This document shows positions 26,304 through 36,001 of a stretch of DNA of 64,000 nucleotides, piece by piece. The translations under genes and the position numbers were made by a program. Origin of the DNA: Magnetovibrio sp. PR-2 (lineage in GTDB: Bacteria > Pseudomonadota > Alphaproteobacteria > Rhodospirillales > Magnetovibrionaceae). The first letter of the stretch is position 1; every line of letters begins with the position of its first letter. The stretch covers positions 36,539 to 100,538 of the forward strand of contig NZ_JBAHUR010000014.1 of the NCBI RefSeq assembly GCF_036689815.1. The letters run 5' to 3'. Below the pieces are notes generated by a model, which saw nothing but the letters and a program-made list of their open reading frames with translations, searched no databases and had not been told where the DNA came from.

Positions 26304-28844
26304 ATGATTTATTGTAATCGTTATAAAAAAATACTTCTAGTAGCCTTTATTGCCTTTTCCATTTCAATGAGCTTTGTAATGGGGGGCGTGCAGGCAAATC
26401 AGAACGGTGACTCAAATGAGGGAACAGCAAATTCTATATGGGATGGCAATACCTCATTTTACATCTCTGGACACAATATATTTAGATTTAACTATCCCTT
26501 CATAGAAAAATGGCATTGGCACAGTGGGCAATGGAGGAGTTCCAGATATGATTTGAGCTCCGTTATCAGCCCGCATTTTGAGGAACCTGAAAAATGCGAG
26601 CTTCCAGGCAAGAGTAATGGCTCCCAACTGTATTTACTTTGTCAAACAGACACACAAAAACTTATTTTTTATATTAATGACTATTCGATGGAGGTGCAGG
26701 AAAAAGTTAACCTTGATAGGTATTGCGCTGGCTACTATCAGATGTGGTTTAGGGTTGTTAAAAGCCACCCAGTCTTAAAATGCATGTCAGGAAAAGCTTC
26801 GGATAAGCTTATTCTTTTTACCAGATATCTCGAACTCATGAACGAGTATAGTGCACCAATATCATGGTTGTTTACACTGGATGAAAACCTCACGAAATTT
26901 ATATCCGGCTGGTTTTCAAATCAAATCATGTATGAGCATAAAAATGATGCTTTGCTTCAGACTTGGTTGGGGGGGCGTGCCTTCGGTGGTGGCTTGGCAA
27001 TTTATCTAAACAACGACCTTGTTATTGAAGAAGGGCGTTTTAGGTTTTTTGTGCGCGATATTCATCAACCGATCCGGGTTCCAATCTCACCCATATTTGG
27101 AAAAGTGTTGGGAGCTGAATTCTTAGGCAGACATCTCGTTTTTAAGGAGGATGATGTCAGAAATAAATATAGGGTGGTGATGTATGATGTCACGACAAAA
27201 GAAGAAAGCGTCGTTTATTCTTCCTATGTCAGGAAGCGCGGTAATCTTTACGTGGACGGTATCTATCATTTTGCGTCTGACAGTTTGATTGTCACTCCTG
27301 ACCGCCCCGGGTCTGGAAGCGACTTTTCAGTATATAAGCTGGGGCACACAACCCCGCTACTCAAGGTGATTGGCTCAGATGTTTTTGTGGGAGCAAAAGT
27401 AGACAAAAACATACGTAAGTTAACTTATTTACAGCTCTTCAATTTATATGAACAACATCAATATTCACAAAAATTAGATATGGAAGAAGTCGAAGAAGTC
27501 ATAAACAAATTCTTTTCCCCACTACCTGATTGGCGAACGCCTCCCCAGTGTCGCACAAGACCGGAAATTGTAAATTTATCTTTATTGCATTCACTTGTAG
27601 GTAGCAGTTTCCCTGACGCATTCCTTTTTCAAGCGTATTCTCGTCCAGTTGATACGTTTGCGACGATTATCACAAATAGACAGTATCTTCGGTTGTTGAA
27701 TGCTAATGCTGACCGTTTTTCATCACTGGCAGCGCTTATGTTGAAACAACGCGATAAAGTTCTGTCTACGGATAAATGGCAAAACAAATTCAACGGTTTT
27801 AATCCCATGGAGACTGGGCTTGAGCAATACCGGGAAGCTGGTTTCCCAATAACTACTGATTCCTGTCTATTAAATTCGAATGCTGTCCAAGGTGGGCTGG
27901 AATACTGGATGTATTCCTTCTGGTACCGTCGTTACCTCGATGGAAGCTTTGAACGTGTTTCTTCTATTTTAGAAGCTATATCGACTGCAGACGGGTTGGC
28001 AAACACTGTTTTAGCCAATCTCGAAGCCTTATCTTTTAACAATACACCTCCTGCCAACGAAAATTCTGTGTTAACTGGAGCGCTTCCCGCAAATTCAAGC
28101 TCTGATAATATTTCCCTCCTCGGCACATTCCATGCCTTAGTCATCGGAAACAACCAATATCATGGTTCTGGATTGGCAAAATTACAAACGGCAGTCAATG
28201 ATGCGACAGAGGTTGGGCGTGTCTTAAACAGTCGGTATGGCTTTGACGTCACCTACCTGAATAACGCCAGCCGGGCGGATATCATTACGTCTTTGGATAA
28301 GTATCGATCAGCTTTAGGTGAGGGTGATAGTCTTCTCATCTATTATGCAGGTCATGGCTGGCTTGATGAGCAGGCAGAGCGCGGATATTGGCTGCCTGTT
28401 GATGCCAGCGCAGACAACCGGGTCAACTGGCTATCAAATGCAGACATAACAGATACACTCAAGGCTCTGAAAGCTAAGCGGGTGATGGTTGTAGCTGATA
28501 GTTGTTATTCAGGAACATTAACGAGAAGTGCAACACGCGGCATATCTGTTGTGCAAAAAGATGCTACTTTTTACGATGACCTAGCCAGAAAAACCGCACG
28601 GACAGTTCTCAGTTCCGGTGGGCTTGAACCCGTTGACGATAGCCGTGGAGGGAAACACTCCGTGTTTGCCAAGGCCTTTATTAATGCCTTGAATGACAAC
28701 ACAGCAACAATGGACGGCACGCAGCTCTTCGCCAATGTCCGAGAACAAGTCCGCCTCAACGCACGCCAAACCCCCCAATATCAAAACATCCGCTTTGCTG
28801 GGCACGAAGTCGGCGGCGACTTCTTGTTTGTAAAGAAACAATGA
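26304..28844 (+). CDS. Large exported protein with C-terminal caspase-like domain
   Basis: About 846 residues from ATG 26304 (26271 is also possible; neither has a strong ribosome-binding site). A hydrophobic N-terminus (ILLVAFIAFSISMSFVMGGV) is a signal peptide or anchor. Residues about 40-600 are unrecognised, rich in aromatic residues and short strands, and could be a beta-propeller. The C-terminal 220 residues are a caspase domain: HALVIGNNQYHGSGLAKLQT, His in YYAGHGW and Cys in VADSCYSGTL, ending GGDFLFVKKQ. This domain is of a different subtype from the other four (no GWPRL motif). The gene is AT-rich relative to its neighbours. Confidence 0.8.
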   Translation: MIYCNRYKKILLVAFIAFSISMSFVMGGVQANQNGDSNEGTANSIWDGNTSFYISGHNIFRFNYPFIEKWHWHSGQWRSSRYDLSSVISPHFEEPEKCELPGKSNGSQLYLLCQTDTQKLIFYINDYSMEVQEKVNLDRYCAGYYQMWFRVVKSHPVLKCMSGKASDKLILFTRYLELMNEYSAPISWLFTLDENLTKFISGWFSNQIMYEHKNDALLQTWLGGRAFGGGLAIYLNNDLVIEEGRFRFFVRDIHQPIRVPISPIFGKVLGAEFLGRHLVFKEDDVRNKYRVVMYDVTTKEESVVYSSYVRKRGNLYVDGIYHFASDSLIVTPDRPGSGSDFSVYKLGHTTPLLKVIGSDVFVGAKVDKNIRKLTYLQLFNLYEQHQYSQKLDMEEVEEVINKFFSPLPDWRTPPQCRTRPEIVNLSLLHSLVGSSFPDAFLFQAYSRPVDTFATIITNRQYLRLLNANADRFSSLAALMLKQRDKVLSTDKWQNKFNGFNPMETGLEQYREAGFPITTDSCLLNSNAVQGGLEYWMYSFWYRRYLDGSFERVSSILEAISTADGLANTVLANLEALSFNNTPPANENSVLTGALPANSSSDNISLLGTFHALVIGNNQYHGSGLAKLQTAVNDATEVGRVLNSRYGFDVTYLNNASRADIITSLDKYRSALGEGDSLLIYYAGHGWLDEQAERGYWLPVDASADNRVNWLSNADITDTLKALKAKRVMVVADSCYSGTLTRSATRGISVVQKDATFYDDLARKTARTVLSSGGLEPVDDSRGGKHSVFAKAFINALNDNTATMDGTQLFANVREQVRLNARQTPQYQNIRFAGHEVGGDFLFVKKQ

Positions 28845-28980
28845 CCCGTTCATAGCAATGCGTGATGACTGTGAAGAGACGCAATAATTTCTGCATGCTG
28901 TTGGGTCAGAATCTTCTACCTGAAAGTTGGCTATGCCAGAGCTTGTTGCGTGTTGCGGTTAATAACTGAAATCAGTCTAC

Positions 28981-29018
28981 TTATAATAGTTACAACCTAT
29001 TATTTATAATAGCTACAC
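28981..29018 (+). promoter_or_regulatory. Direct repeats upstream of the 29113 operon
   Basis: TTATAATAGTTACAA and TTATAATAGCTACAC start 23 bp apart, close to two helical turns. They lie about 100 bp before the start codon at 29113. An activator or repressor site is possible. Confidence 0.35.
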
Positions 29019-29112
29019 AAGCGATATTCATGCTGGTATAGTCCCGTCTAGTGGGGCGGCCTGATATTTTTGCATTACCTTCTATTCCATTTGCAGGCCC
29101 GTAGGTATACGC

Positions 29113-30468
29113 ATGAATGCATTACGGAAGATATCTTTAGCTATTGCGTCTTGTGCGCTGGGTTTGTTTCTGATTGCCACAGACACAAATGCATTCGACC
29201 TTCCATTTTCTCTGAAAAACAAAAAACAGTCTGTTGCGGCCATGACGATTGAAGATCGCCTTCGGGAAGGGCGGGTGAAGTTCTTAGGTGTGTTTTCATC
29301 TTTGGGAAATAGCGACGCGGCCCAACATCTCGGCCGGGATCTGGTGACTGGTGGCGACAGTGGCGTGTTGGTAAACTCAAATAGAAACAATCAGCTCTTG
29401 CGCGAAGCTTGCCCGATCCTTTCTCAAAATGCCGAGTTGGTCAGCCTGCTTAGAATTGAGCCTCAAAACTGCTTAAGGTCGGGCGATGGTGGAGTGTTTG
29501 GTTACAAGTACTTCTTAGCTATTTATGTGCCAGACGCCTTTGACGATCTCACTTCTTATGAGCTTTTCGGGGCGAAAGCGCACCGCAAGGAAGTCTTTGT
29601 ACCTGTGTATATAGATCTGATGCAGGTCAATGATGAGAAAATGCTCGAATCTGTTTACACGCGCTTGTTCATTGGCTCAGATTATAAAGTTCAAGATTTT
29701 CAGATTTCTCCAAACCAAACGAAAGAACTTTACTTAAAGGCTTTTCGCGGTGCCATCGAAGATCATGTGACAACTTTGCTCAGCCATAAAACGGCCCCGC
29801 TACCAGAATTAGATTCAGAAATGGGATTTGCAAAAACAATGCAAATTCATCAAGTCGGTCTCGTTGACAGCGTCAAATTGAGTTTGTCCACTTACGGGAA
29901 AAAGTACGATGAGTATTTTCTGCAGTTTCTGGCTTTCGATTTGTATAGCAACCTCTTGTCTGACCTCATTAAGCAAGGTGAGACAGGAATAAAGATAATG
30001 CCCCCCAAGTTGAATGGGCAGGTGGCAGATATCAAAATGGATATTGCCAAACTGATTTCCAATATGCTGGACGATGACGAAATTTCCGCCGCATATTTAG
30101 ATGTTCCAATGATGGCGGATAGAATTGTTATCAAAGGCATGTTTTTGAAGCTGCAAAATCAAGTCGTTGCGGAATCAAAAGTCGATCAAGCCCGAAAGGT
30201 CAGATCCGTTTTGGGTGCCGCAGCATACCTTGTGTCAGATGGTGAAGATATAATCCTGCCATGCGATGGATCTCCGAAAAAAAGTAAGATTGCTTTGGCC
30301 GCAGGTAATTCCGTTTACAAAAATATTTACAACGTCAAAAAGTCCAAATCGAAACAGATTGTCTTAGCGGAATCCGTTCATAACAGTTTGGGTGGGGTTT
30401 CAGAAAGGTTAGTGCCGATCATTCAAAAGATCAGCAGGCAAACAAGTCAGAATTCAAAATGCTTTTGA
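29113..30468 (+). CDS. Exported hypothetical protein
   Basis: A 451-residue protein with a signal peptide (ATDTNAFDL). No named domain is visible. The mature protein has a VKFLGVFSSLGNSDAAQH segment and a long helical C-terminal half with four Cys overall (EACPIL, PQNCLR, LPCDG and a C-terminal KCF). It is the first gene of a three-gene operon with 30468 and 31701, and its stop overlaps the next ATG (TGATG). Confidence 0.65.
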   Translation: MNALRKISLAIASCALGLFLIATDTNAFDLPFSLKNKKQSVAAMTIEDRLREGRVKFLGVFSSLGNSDAAQHLGRDLVTGGDSGVLVNSNRNNQLLREACPILSQNAELVSLLRIEPQNCLRSGDGGVFGYKYFLAIYVPDAFDDLTSYELFGAKAHRKEVFVPVYIDLMQVNDEKMLESVYTRLFIGSDYKVQDFQISPNQTKELYLKAFRGAIEDHVTTLLSHKTAPLPELDSEMGFAKTMQIHQVGLVDSVKLSLSTYGKKYDEYFLQFLAFDLYSNLLSDLIKQGETGIKIMPPKLNGQVADIKMDIAKLISNMLDDDEISAAYLDVPMMADRIVIKGMFLKLQNQVVAESKVDQARKVRSVLGAAAYLVSDGEDIILPCDGSPKKSKIALAAGNSVYKNIYNVKKSKSKQIVLAESVHNSLGGVSERLVPIIQKISRQTSQNSKCF

Positions 30469-31670
30469 TGTATAGCTTTTCTTCCAAAAATGTAGGTAGC
30501 GCGTTTGTCTTGAAGCGGATAGCGCTCTATGCGCGTTTGGTCGTGATCTCCTTGCTGATCCCCATATCTTCTGCTCACGCAGAGGCTATCAGATTATATG
30601 GACAAGGAGAGACTGAACCCGCCGCCATTGAGCAAGGCATGCGAATTGTCGTTAAGAAAATTCTCGATAAGCAAGCTGGCGGCTTGTCTGGAGACAGCCG
30701 CTTTCTGAAAACATTGGATGGCGAAGTATCACGCATCGGGCTCACGTCTCTATTTTCAGAAAACGTCAAAAAACGCTGTGCCAAAGATGATGATACTACC
30801 GTATGTGAAATGGTTTTGGATGTAAGCGTTGAAGCCGTTAAAACAGTCATTGCCGAGGCTATTTCCAAGCATAACGCCAGCAAAACATCTCAAGTTCGCA
30901 TTGCGGCTTGGAGCAATGGCACCTGCACACTAAATGGCAGCGCCACAAGTCCGAAGCAAAAATGCGCGGATGTCTTCCAACACTTACAAAGCGCCATGGG
31001 AACTTATGGGTATAAGTTCAAGATGTACACGCAGACCTCAAAGCCAAATTATTTTCCTGATATTGATTACATCCTGCAATTTCAGGCCATCTCATTCTCT
31101 GGCTTTGAGTACGATCCGAAGGCGTTGGAAATGTCTGGAACATTGAGCGTTTCATATACGCTCAGCAACAACCTGAACAATTCAATTCTGAATATGAGGC
31201 CTGTTAGCGTACAGGCTGTGCGCCAAGGGCTTAATCCGGATGAGCTCAAAGACCTTGTCTCCTCAGATCTTGCTGAACGGGTGTCCCGGAACTTAATTGG
31301 TGAAGTGAACAGTAAAATATCTAGCGCTTTGAAGAACGGCACAGCGCAAACAGTCATCGAAGTTGTGTACACAGAAGACCGTAAGCCGCGTGAGCGCAAG
31401 CGTTTCATGAGAGTTCTGCGCCAAAATGTGAACGCTTGGGTATCTGCACTAGCGAAAGAGAACCGTGAACAGATTGAAGATTTCTCTCACGATTATTCCC
31501 ACGCTGATTTTACATCAAATATTACCAACACCGCCTTTGGCGTACGGTCCCCTTCAAAAATCAACAGTGCGAAATTTGAAGACGATATTTTGAATTCTCT
31601 CCCCGAACAATATGACGAAGCGGACATCAACTTCGACGGTGCGGAGAATAAATTTGTGGTGACTTACTAA
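30468..31670 (+). CDS. Exported protein, FlgT/LPP20-like N-terminal region
   Basis: About 400 residues from ATG 30468, overlapping the previous stop. A hydrophobic segment (YARLVVISLLIPISSAHAEA) is the signal peptide. The mature N-terminus, IRLYGQGETEPAAIEQGMRI then VVKKIL, has the pattern of the FlgT N-terminal/LPP20 fold (GxGxT--AA-E-A). Next comes a region with SGTLSVSYTLSNNLNNSILN that resembles a second domain of that sort. Family assignment is tentative. FlgT-type proteins sit at the flagellar outer ring, which is of interest given the motor-like genes at 39-45 kb. Confidence 0.5.
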   Translation: MYSFSSKNVGSAFVLKRIALYARLVVISLLIPISSAHAEAIRLYGQGETEPAAIEQGMRIVVKKILDKQAGGLSGDSRFLKTLDGEVSRIGLTSLFSENVKKRCAKDDDTTVCEMVLDVSVEAVKTVIAEAISKHNASKTSQVRIAAWSNGTCTLNGSATSPKQKCADVFQHLQSAMGTYGYKFKMYTQTSKPNYFPDIDYILQFQAISFSGFEYDPKALEMSGTLSVSYTLSNNLNNSILNMRPVSVQAVRQGLNPDELKDLVSSDLAERVSRNLIGEVNSKISSALKNGTAQTVIEVVYTEDRKPRERKRFMRVLRQNVNAWVSALAKENREQIEDFSHDYSHADFTSNITNTAFGVRSPSKINSAKFEDDILNSLPEQYDEADINFDGAENKFVVTY

Positions 31671-31700
31671 ACCTAATTCTAAATAGAGGAGTGGAAGAAT

Positions 31701-32402
31701 ATGAAGATTGCTAAATCAATGACGGCAGCCGTCACGGCTGTGGTGTTGAGTGCTGGAATTGCAGGTTTTCCTGTGAGCGGGCACGCTTTTATGGACTCGA
31801 TCGCTGGCGCCATCACAGGCGGTGACGAGAAAAAAAGCGGCAAGCCGATCGGTGAGCAGGCTGAAGACGTCCGTGTCCTTTTGGGTCTAGCGACAAACCA
31901 TTTTATCGATGCAGCTCAAGTTGTAGCCGAGGCAGTGGAAGACAACGAAGAGGTAATGAAAGCTGCTTCGACACTAACTGATTTATGCAAAAACGGAGAT
32001 GATGCTTGTGTGAAAGGAAATACCGATTTTGAATCTAAAATATCAGGCAAAAAAATTGATTTTTCCAAGTTAAGTAAAGAAAAAGCTCTAAAAGCACTAT
32101 TAGATGTGTCTTTGGCGGGGGTTTATGATAAACGCGCAATTGATGCAGGTGGCGACCTCATGGATAACGCTTCAGCAACAGATCTAACTGATAGTGCTGT
32201 TTCGAGTGCAGTCAGCATGTACAAGGATTTTGCATCCTTACTTCCACAACACATTGAGTTGGGAGCAGGCTGGATTGACGGTCTGACCACATACCTTAAG
32301 GACCAGAATATTGACATGTCTGAGGTGTCGACAGAAGTCGCAAAAGCCGAAGATGTGTCTCCTAGCGAGGCAAAAGGCGCAGAAGACGTATTTCCTGGAT
32401 AA
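31701..32402 (+). CDS. Exported acidic hypothetical protein
   Basis: A 233-residue protein with a strong ribosome-binding site (GAGGAG) and a signal peptide ending at SGHAFM. The mature protein is acidic and mostly helical, with two Cys close together (TDLCKNGDDACVKG) that could form a disulfide. No domain is recognised. It is the last gene of the operon and is followed by a terminator at 32431. Confidence 0.65.
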   Translation: MKIAKSMTAAVTAVVLSAGIAGFPVSGHAFMDSIAGAITGGDEKKSGKPIGEQAEDVRVLLGLATNHFIDAAQVVAEAVEDNEEVMKAASTLTDLCKNGDDACVKGNTDFESKISGKKIDFSKLSKEKALKALLDVSLAGVYDKRAIDAGGDLMDNASATDLTDSAVSSAVSMYKDFASLLPQHIELGAGWIDGLTTYLKDQNIDMSEVSTEVAKAEDVSPSEAKGAEDVFPG

Positions 32403-32430
32403 TATCATCAAACGCAATATCTATGCTAAG

Positions 32431-32464
32431 AATGCCCGGGATAAGACATCTCGGGCATTCTTTT
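32431..32464 (+). terminator. Rho-independent terminator
   Basis: AATGCCCGGGA pairs with TCTCGGGCATT (one G-U) and is followed by CTTTTC. It ends the three-gene operon. Confidence 0.85.
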
Positions 32465-32503
32465 CGTATATTTCCAGCTATAGGGGGCGAAAAGTCCCTT
32501 CTG

Positions 32504-32515
32504 TCCTCCATATCC
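32504..32515 (+). promoter_or_regulatory. Recurrent TCCTCCATAYCC motif (copy 6)
   Basis: TCCTCCATATCC, 73 bp upstream of the start at 32589. Confidence 0.4.
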
Positions 32516-32588
32516 ATAAATTGACAGGGTTTTCCCTCCATTCAACTTTTGATAAAGTTTGTGCACGGTGCCGATAGGGGAAAGAGCA

Positions 32589-34331
32589 TTGCGTCTGGTT
32601 GTTTTTTTAATCGTTATGTTGGGGACTTTTCCGGCTTGGGCGGAAAAGCGTGTAGCGTTGGTCATTGGCAACAATGCTTATGAAACCTTGCCGCCCTTAC
32701 AAAATGCGAAAAAAGATGCGCAAGACATGGCGGCCAAGCTGAAGGGCTTGGGTTTTGATGTCATTTTGCAAACAAATGCCTCGAAACGCGATATCGGTCG
32801 GGCCTTGGCAGATTTTGAAGGACGTCTGGCCGGGGCGGATGCGGGCTTGGTGTTTTACGCCGGGCATGGCATTCAGGCCGACGGTATCAATTATCTGGTG
32901 CCTTCTGATTCTCGTATCGAAGAAGAAGCCGATCTGCGGTTTGAGGGGATCAATTCCCAAGAGTTTCTGCTCACCATGAAAAATGCGGGTGCGCCGGTGA
33001 ATGTTGTGATCTTGGATGCTTGCCGTGATAACCCTTTGCCTAAGCGTTCCCGATCAGGTGTGCGGGGGTTGGCGGTGCAGGCTGTGCCGACAGGGGTGAA
33101 AGGCGTGGCGATGCTGTATTCCGCCGGGCCGGGTGAAACGGCAGCAGACGGTGCCCTTGGCGGCAATGGCGTGTTCACTGGGGAATTGCTCAAATCCATG
33201 GATGCCCCCGGCAAAACCATCGAGCAGGTTTTTAAAGACACAGCGCGCCGCGTCAATGTCGCAACACACGGCAAACAAACGCCCTGGATCAATGCCTCGT
33301 TAACCGGTGATTTTTATTTCCAACAAGGCAATCATAGGCCAAGTCAGGCAACATTACCTGTAGCCCCGCAAAATTCAGCGGAAGTTGTGTTTTGGCAATC
33401 CATCTCCAACAGTCAAAACGCGTCAGACTATGAAGCGTATTTGCAGCAATTCCCCCAAGGAACATTCGCACCGTTGGCGAAAAGCCGTGTGCAGCAGTAT
33501 CGTGTTGCGGAAATTGTTCCACCGAAGCCTCCCAAACCCACCTCGCAGGCACGCAAAAGCGGTGGTGGTTCGAATGCCGGCGAAGTTTTCCGCGATTGCG
33601 CGGAATGCCCTGAAATGGTGATTATTCCACCGGGGAGCTTCCGGATGGGAGATTTGAGCGGCGATGGTCGTGATGATGAGAAGCCGGTGCATACGGTGAA
33701 GATAGGTTACAGCTTTGCGGTTAGTCGGTATGAAGTAACTTTAGCCGAGTGGGGCGTTTGCGTCCGAGACGGGGTGTGTGATGGTGATGGGACTTCGGAA
33801 AACAGAGGCCCCTCATATGACGAGGGGTGGGGCCGCGGGGATCGCCCAGTGATAAATGCGAACTGGAACGACGTGCAGAAGTATGTGAAGTGGCTAAATG
33901 GCAAGACGGGTCATGAGTATCGCTTAATGAGTGAATCTGAATGGGAATATGTAGCTCGCGCGGGCGCGGCAACGAGGTGGAGTTGTGGAGATAGTACAAG
34001 CTGTTTGAATGATGTAGCTTGGTACAGAGGTAACTCAGCATCATTTTTATCGTACAAAACCCATCCAGTTGGCGGGAAAACGGCGAATGCTTTTGGCGTT
34101 CATGATATGCACGGAAATGCTTCAGAATGGGTCGAGGATTGCTACAGAAATTCGTATAGGGGTGCACCAACAGACGGGAGTGCAATGACGGAAGGAAAAT
34201 CATGCCATCGTGTCGCTCGTGGTGGTGGTTATATGTATGTTCCCAATGAGATCCGTTCAGCTATTCGTATCAGGAGACATCCTGATACTCGGGAGGGAAT
34301 TTTGGGATTCCGCCTTGCAAGAGTGCTATAG
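32589..34331 (+). CDS. Exported caspase-like (C14) protein with C-terminal FGE/SUMF1 domain
   Basis: About 580 residues from TTG 32589 (RLVVFLIVMLGTFPAWAEKR), which follows GGGGAAAGAG; the frame is open to 32559. The signal peptide ends at AWAE. The caspase domain has His93 in YAGHGIQ and Cys145 in LDACRDNPL, the metacaspase-like DACRxN form common in alphaproteobacteria. A FWQSISNSQNASDYEAYLQQ element follows, then an FGE-like domain (about 345-580: MVIIPPGSFRMGD, LMSESEWEYVARAG, VHDMHGNASEWVEDC, ARGGGY). Its FGE domain is clearly related to that at 18166, but the caspase domain is of another subtype, so domains have been shuffled. Confidence 0.88.
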   Translation: MRLVVFLIVMLGTFPAWAEKRVALVIGNNAYETLPPLQNAKKDAQDMAAKLKGLGFDVILQTNASKRDIGRALADFEGRLAGADAGLVFYAGHGIQADGINYLVPSDSRIEEEADLRFEGINSQEFLLTMKNAGAPVNVVILDACRDNPLPKRSRSGVRGLAVQAVPTGVKGVAMLYSAGPGETAADGALGGNGVFTGELLKSMDAPGKTIEQVFKDTARRVNVATHGKQTPWINASLTGDFYFQQGNHRPSQATLPVAPQNSAEVVFWQSISNSQNASDYEAYLQQFPQGTFAPLAKSRVQQYRVAEIVPPKPPKPTSQARKSGGGSNAGEVFRDCAECPEMVIIPPGSFRMGDLSGDGRDDEKPVHTVKIGYSFAVSRYEVTLAEWGVCVRDGVCDGDGTSENRGPSYDEGWGRGDRPVINANWNDVQKYVKWLNGKTGHEYRLMSESEWEYVARAGAATRWSCGDSTSCLNDVAWYRGNSASFLSYKTHPVGGKTANAFGVHDMHGNASEWVEDCYRNSYRGAPTDGSAMTEGKSCHRVARGGGYMYVPNEIRSAIRIRRHPDTREGILGFRLARVL

Positions 34332-34486
34332 ATTCAAATCCTCTCAGGCCACCTACCTTAATGCATGGAACACCTAGGGTGAAAGTGGCCTGCTTGGTGT
34401 AGGTCGGGTGACCAATACAAGTGCCACCAGATATTTGTGGGGCAAAGTCCCCAGGAAGTTCGTACGGTCTAAAGAAAGGTAGCACA

Positions 34487-36001
34487 ATGAATAACCCTAT
34501 CCACATACTGCGACATGCCGGAGCGGATCAGGAATGTGTCGAACTGTTGCGGGGCATATTGGACTCTGGGCGGTATGCGTATCGGGATTGCGAACGTTTG
34601 GCGTCCATCATTGTCGGTGCATCAGGTGGCCCCAATCGTGATTCGCCTTTGTTCGAGTTATGTCACTTGATGAACGGTGTCGATGCCTGTGGCTTTGTTG
34701 GCAATGACCGTATGGCCTTTGTCATGGGGGAAGTCCAGGTGACTCCCAATGCCTTACGGCAATCTATGGAAAGCCGGTTGGATTCTACAGGTTGGCGGCG
34801 CAGCGAGTTTACCAACGACGATGCAGGGATTGAAATCAACTATCCAGATGGAACCTTTTCCGTTCGTTACGGGCGCATGCCGGTGTTATTGGCCTTGTAC
34901 GAATTTTTGGGCGGGATGAATGACTTCACGTTCTTTACCCAATTGAACGATACGTTCGACACAATGCTATCCGCCGCCCCGGTCTCACAGAAAACTGTAA
35001 AAGCCGCCACAGGGGCTTTAGCCAGAGAATTTCGCAAGTACCGCCGCCAGCACATCAAGCGGGCCGAATACGAAGACAGCATTCAACGCATTTCACCTTT
35101 CTTGACCGAGCGTGCCGGTTCTGATGGTTGGCAAATCGATGACCTAGCCATTTTGGACTTCTGGCTCCTCCATAACCAAGTCAAGGCTTTCAAAGGATAT
35201 GCAACCGTGTTCGAAAAATTCGTCCAGCTTGATCAAATTATGCGCCAAGGCCGACTCAGCACCGATATGGATGGCGCGCGGCCATTGGGCCTCAACCGCG
35301 AAGCCGGGGAGGTTGATGTCAGAGCGGACAAGGCTTTAGGGCCTGACGATTACAAGCAATGGTCCTCACCACTGGAAACGTTTGCGGATGAGGAGCTCCA
35401 GGACATCAAGTTCTTTAAGGCCAAAACCGAAAGTGGGCCGCTTCAAGGCCTGATGCGCTACGGCCCCCATGCGTCTCAATGGCCATTGTCCTTTATGCGT
35501 GTTGAATCTTTTGACCCCATACAGTCCGCCATATCGAATGATTTACGTATGAAGCGTGGGCCGCAATCTGTCCGTCAACGTATCACATGTGACGCAGCGA
35601 TACCTTATCACGAAAAGGCTCAACAGTTCGATGCAGCGCAATCTCATGTGAAAAAATTGCAACAGGCCGTTTTGTACATTCTCTCCAACAGAGGTGAACA
35701 GATCCGAGAGGCCATTGATGGTAACGACATGGAGAGCGAGTCCCTATTGGGTCATGCCCGGAAAGCTTTTGAAAGCTTGAAACGCAAAGGTTTTGATCAA
35801 TCCGCTTTTGATGAAGAAAACCGCATGGTTTTTGAAGAGGCGGCGGATGCTTTGGTGGCTATATCCAACCAGTTGCATGCGTTCTTAAATAAGATTCAAT
35901 TCAACAAACATGAGGGGCAGACCGCTTTGAGTAACCAGTTCGAAGAAGACCGGGGTGTCTTTCGGATGCAATTTGAAGAATTGTATGGAGATGTATCATG
36001 A
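34487..36001 (+). CDS. Hypothetical cytosolic protein, first gene of a four-gene operon
   Basis: About 504 residues from ATG 34487 (MNNPIHILRHAGADQECVEL) with AAAGG upstream. No signal peptide or membrane helix. The N-terminal 100 residues look globular; the rest is helical with charged segments (FRKYRRQHIKRAEYEDSI, AQQFDAAQSHVKKLQQAVL). No family is recognised. It overlaps the next gene by 4 bp (ATGA) and is translationally coupled to it. The run 34487-39341 is a compact unit from cytosolic to exported proteins. Confidence 0.65.
   Translation: MNNPIHILRHAGADQECVELLRGILDSGRYAYRDCERLASIIVGASGGPNRDSPLFELCHLMNGVDACGFVGNDRMAFVMGEVQVTPNALRQSMESRLDSTGWRRSEFTNDDAGIEINYPDGTFSVRYGRMPVLLALYEFLGGMNDFTFFTQLNDTFDTMLSAAPVSQKTVKAATGALAREFRKYRRQHIKRAEYEDSIQRISPFLTERAGSDGWQIDDLAILDFWLLHNQVKAFKGYATVFEKFVQLDQIMRQGRLSTDMDGARPLGLNREAGEVDVRADKALGPDDYKQWSSPLETFADEELQDIKFFKAKTESGPLQGLMRYGPHASQWPLSFMRVESFDPIQSAISNDLRMKRGPQSVRQRITCDAAIPYHEKAQQFDAAQSHVKKLQQAVLYILSNRGEQIREAIDGNDMESESLLGHARKAFESLKRKGFDQSAFDEENRMVFEEAADALVAISNQLHAFLNKIQFNKHEGQTALSNQFEEDRGVFRMQFEELYGDVS

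Noticed and set aside
17742..32576. GCCGAT recurring in intergenic regions (17745, 22302, 24665, 26249, 32570), like the -10 box of sigma-28 promoters
   Set aside because: Only 32570 has a TAAAGTTT box upstream, and there the spacing is 2 bases too short. The others have no -35 element at the right distance.
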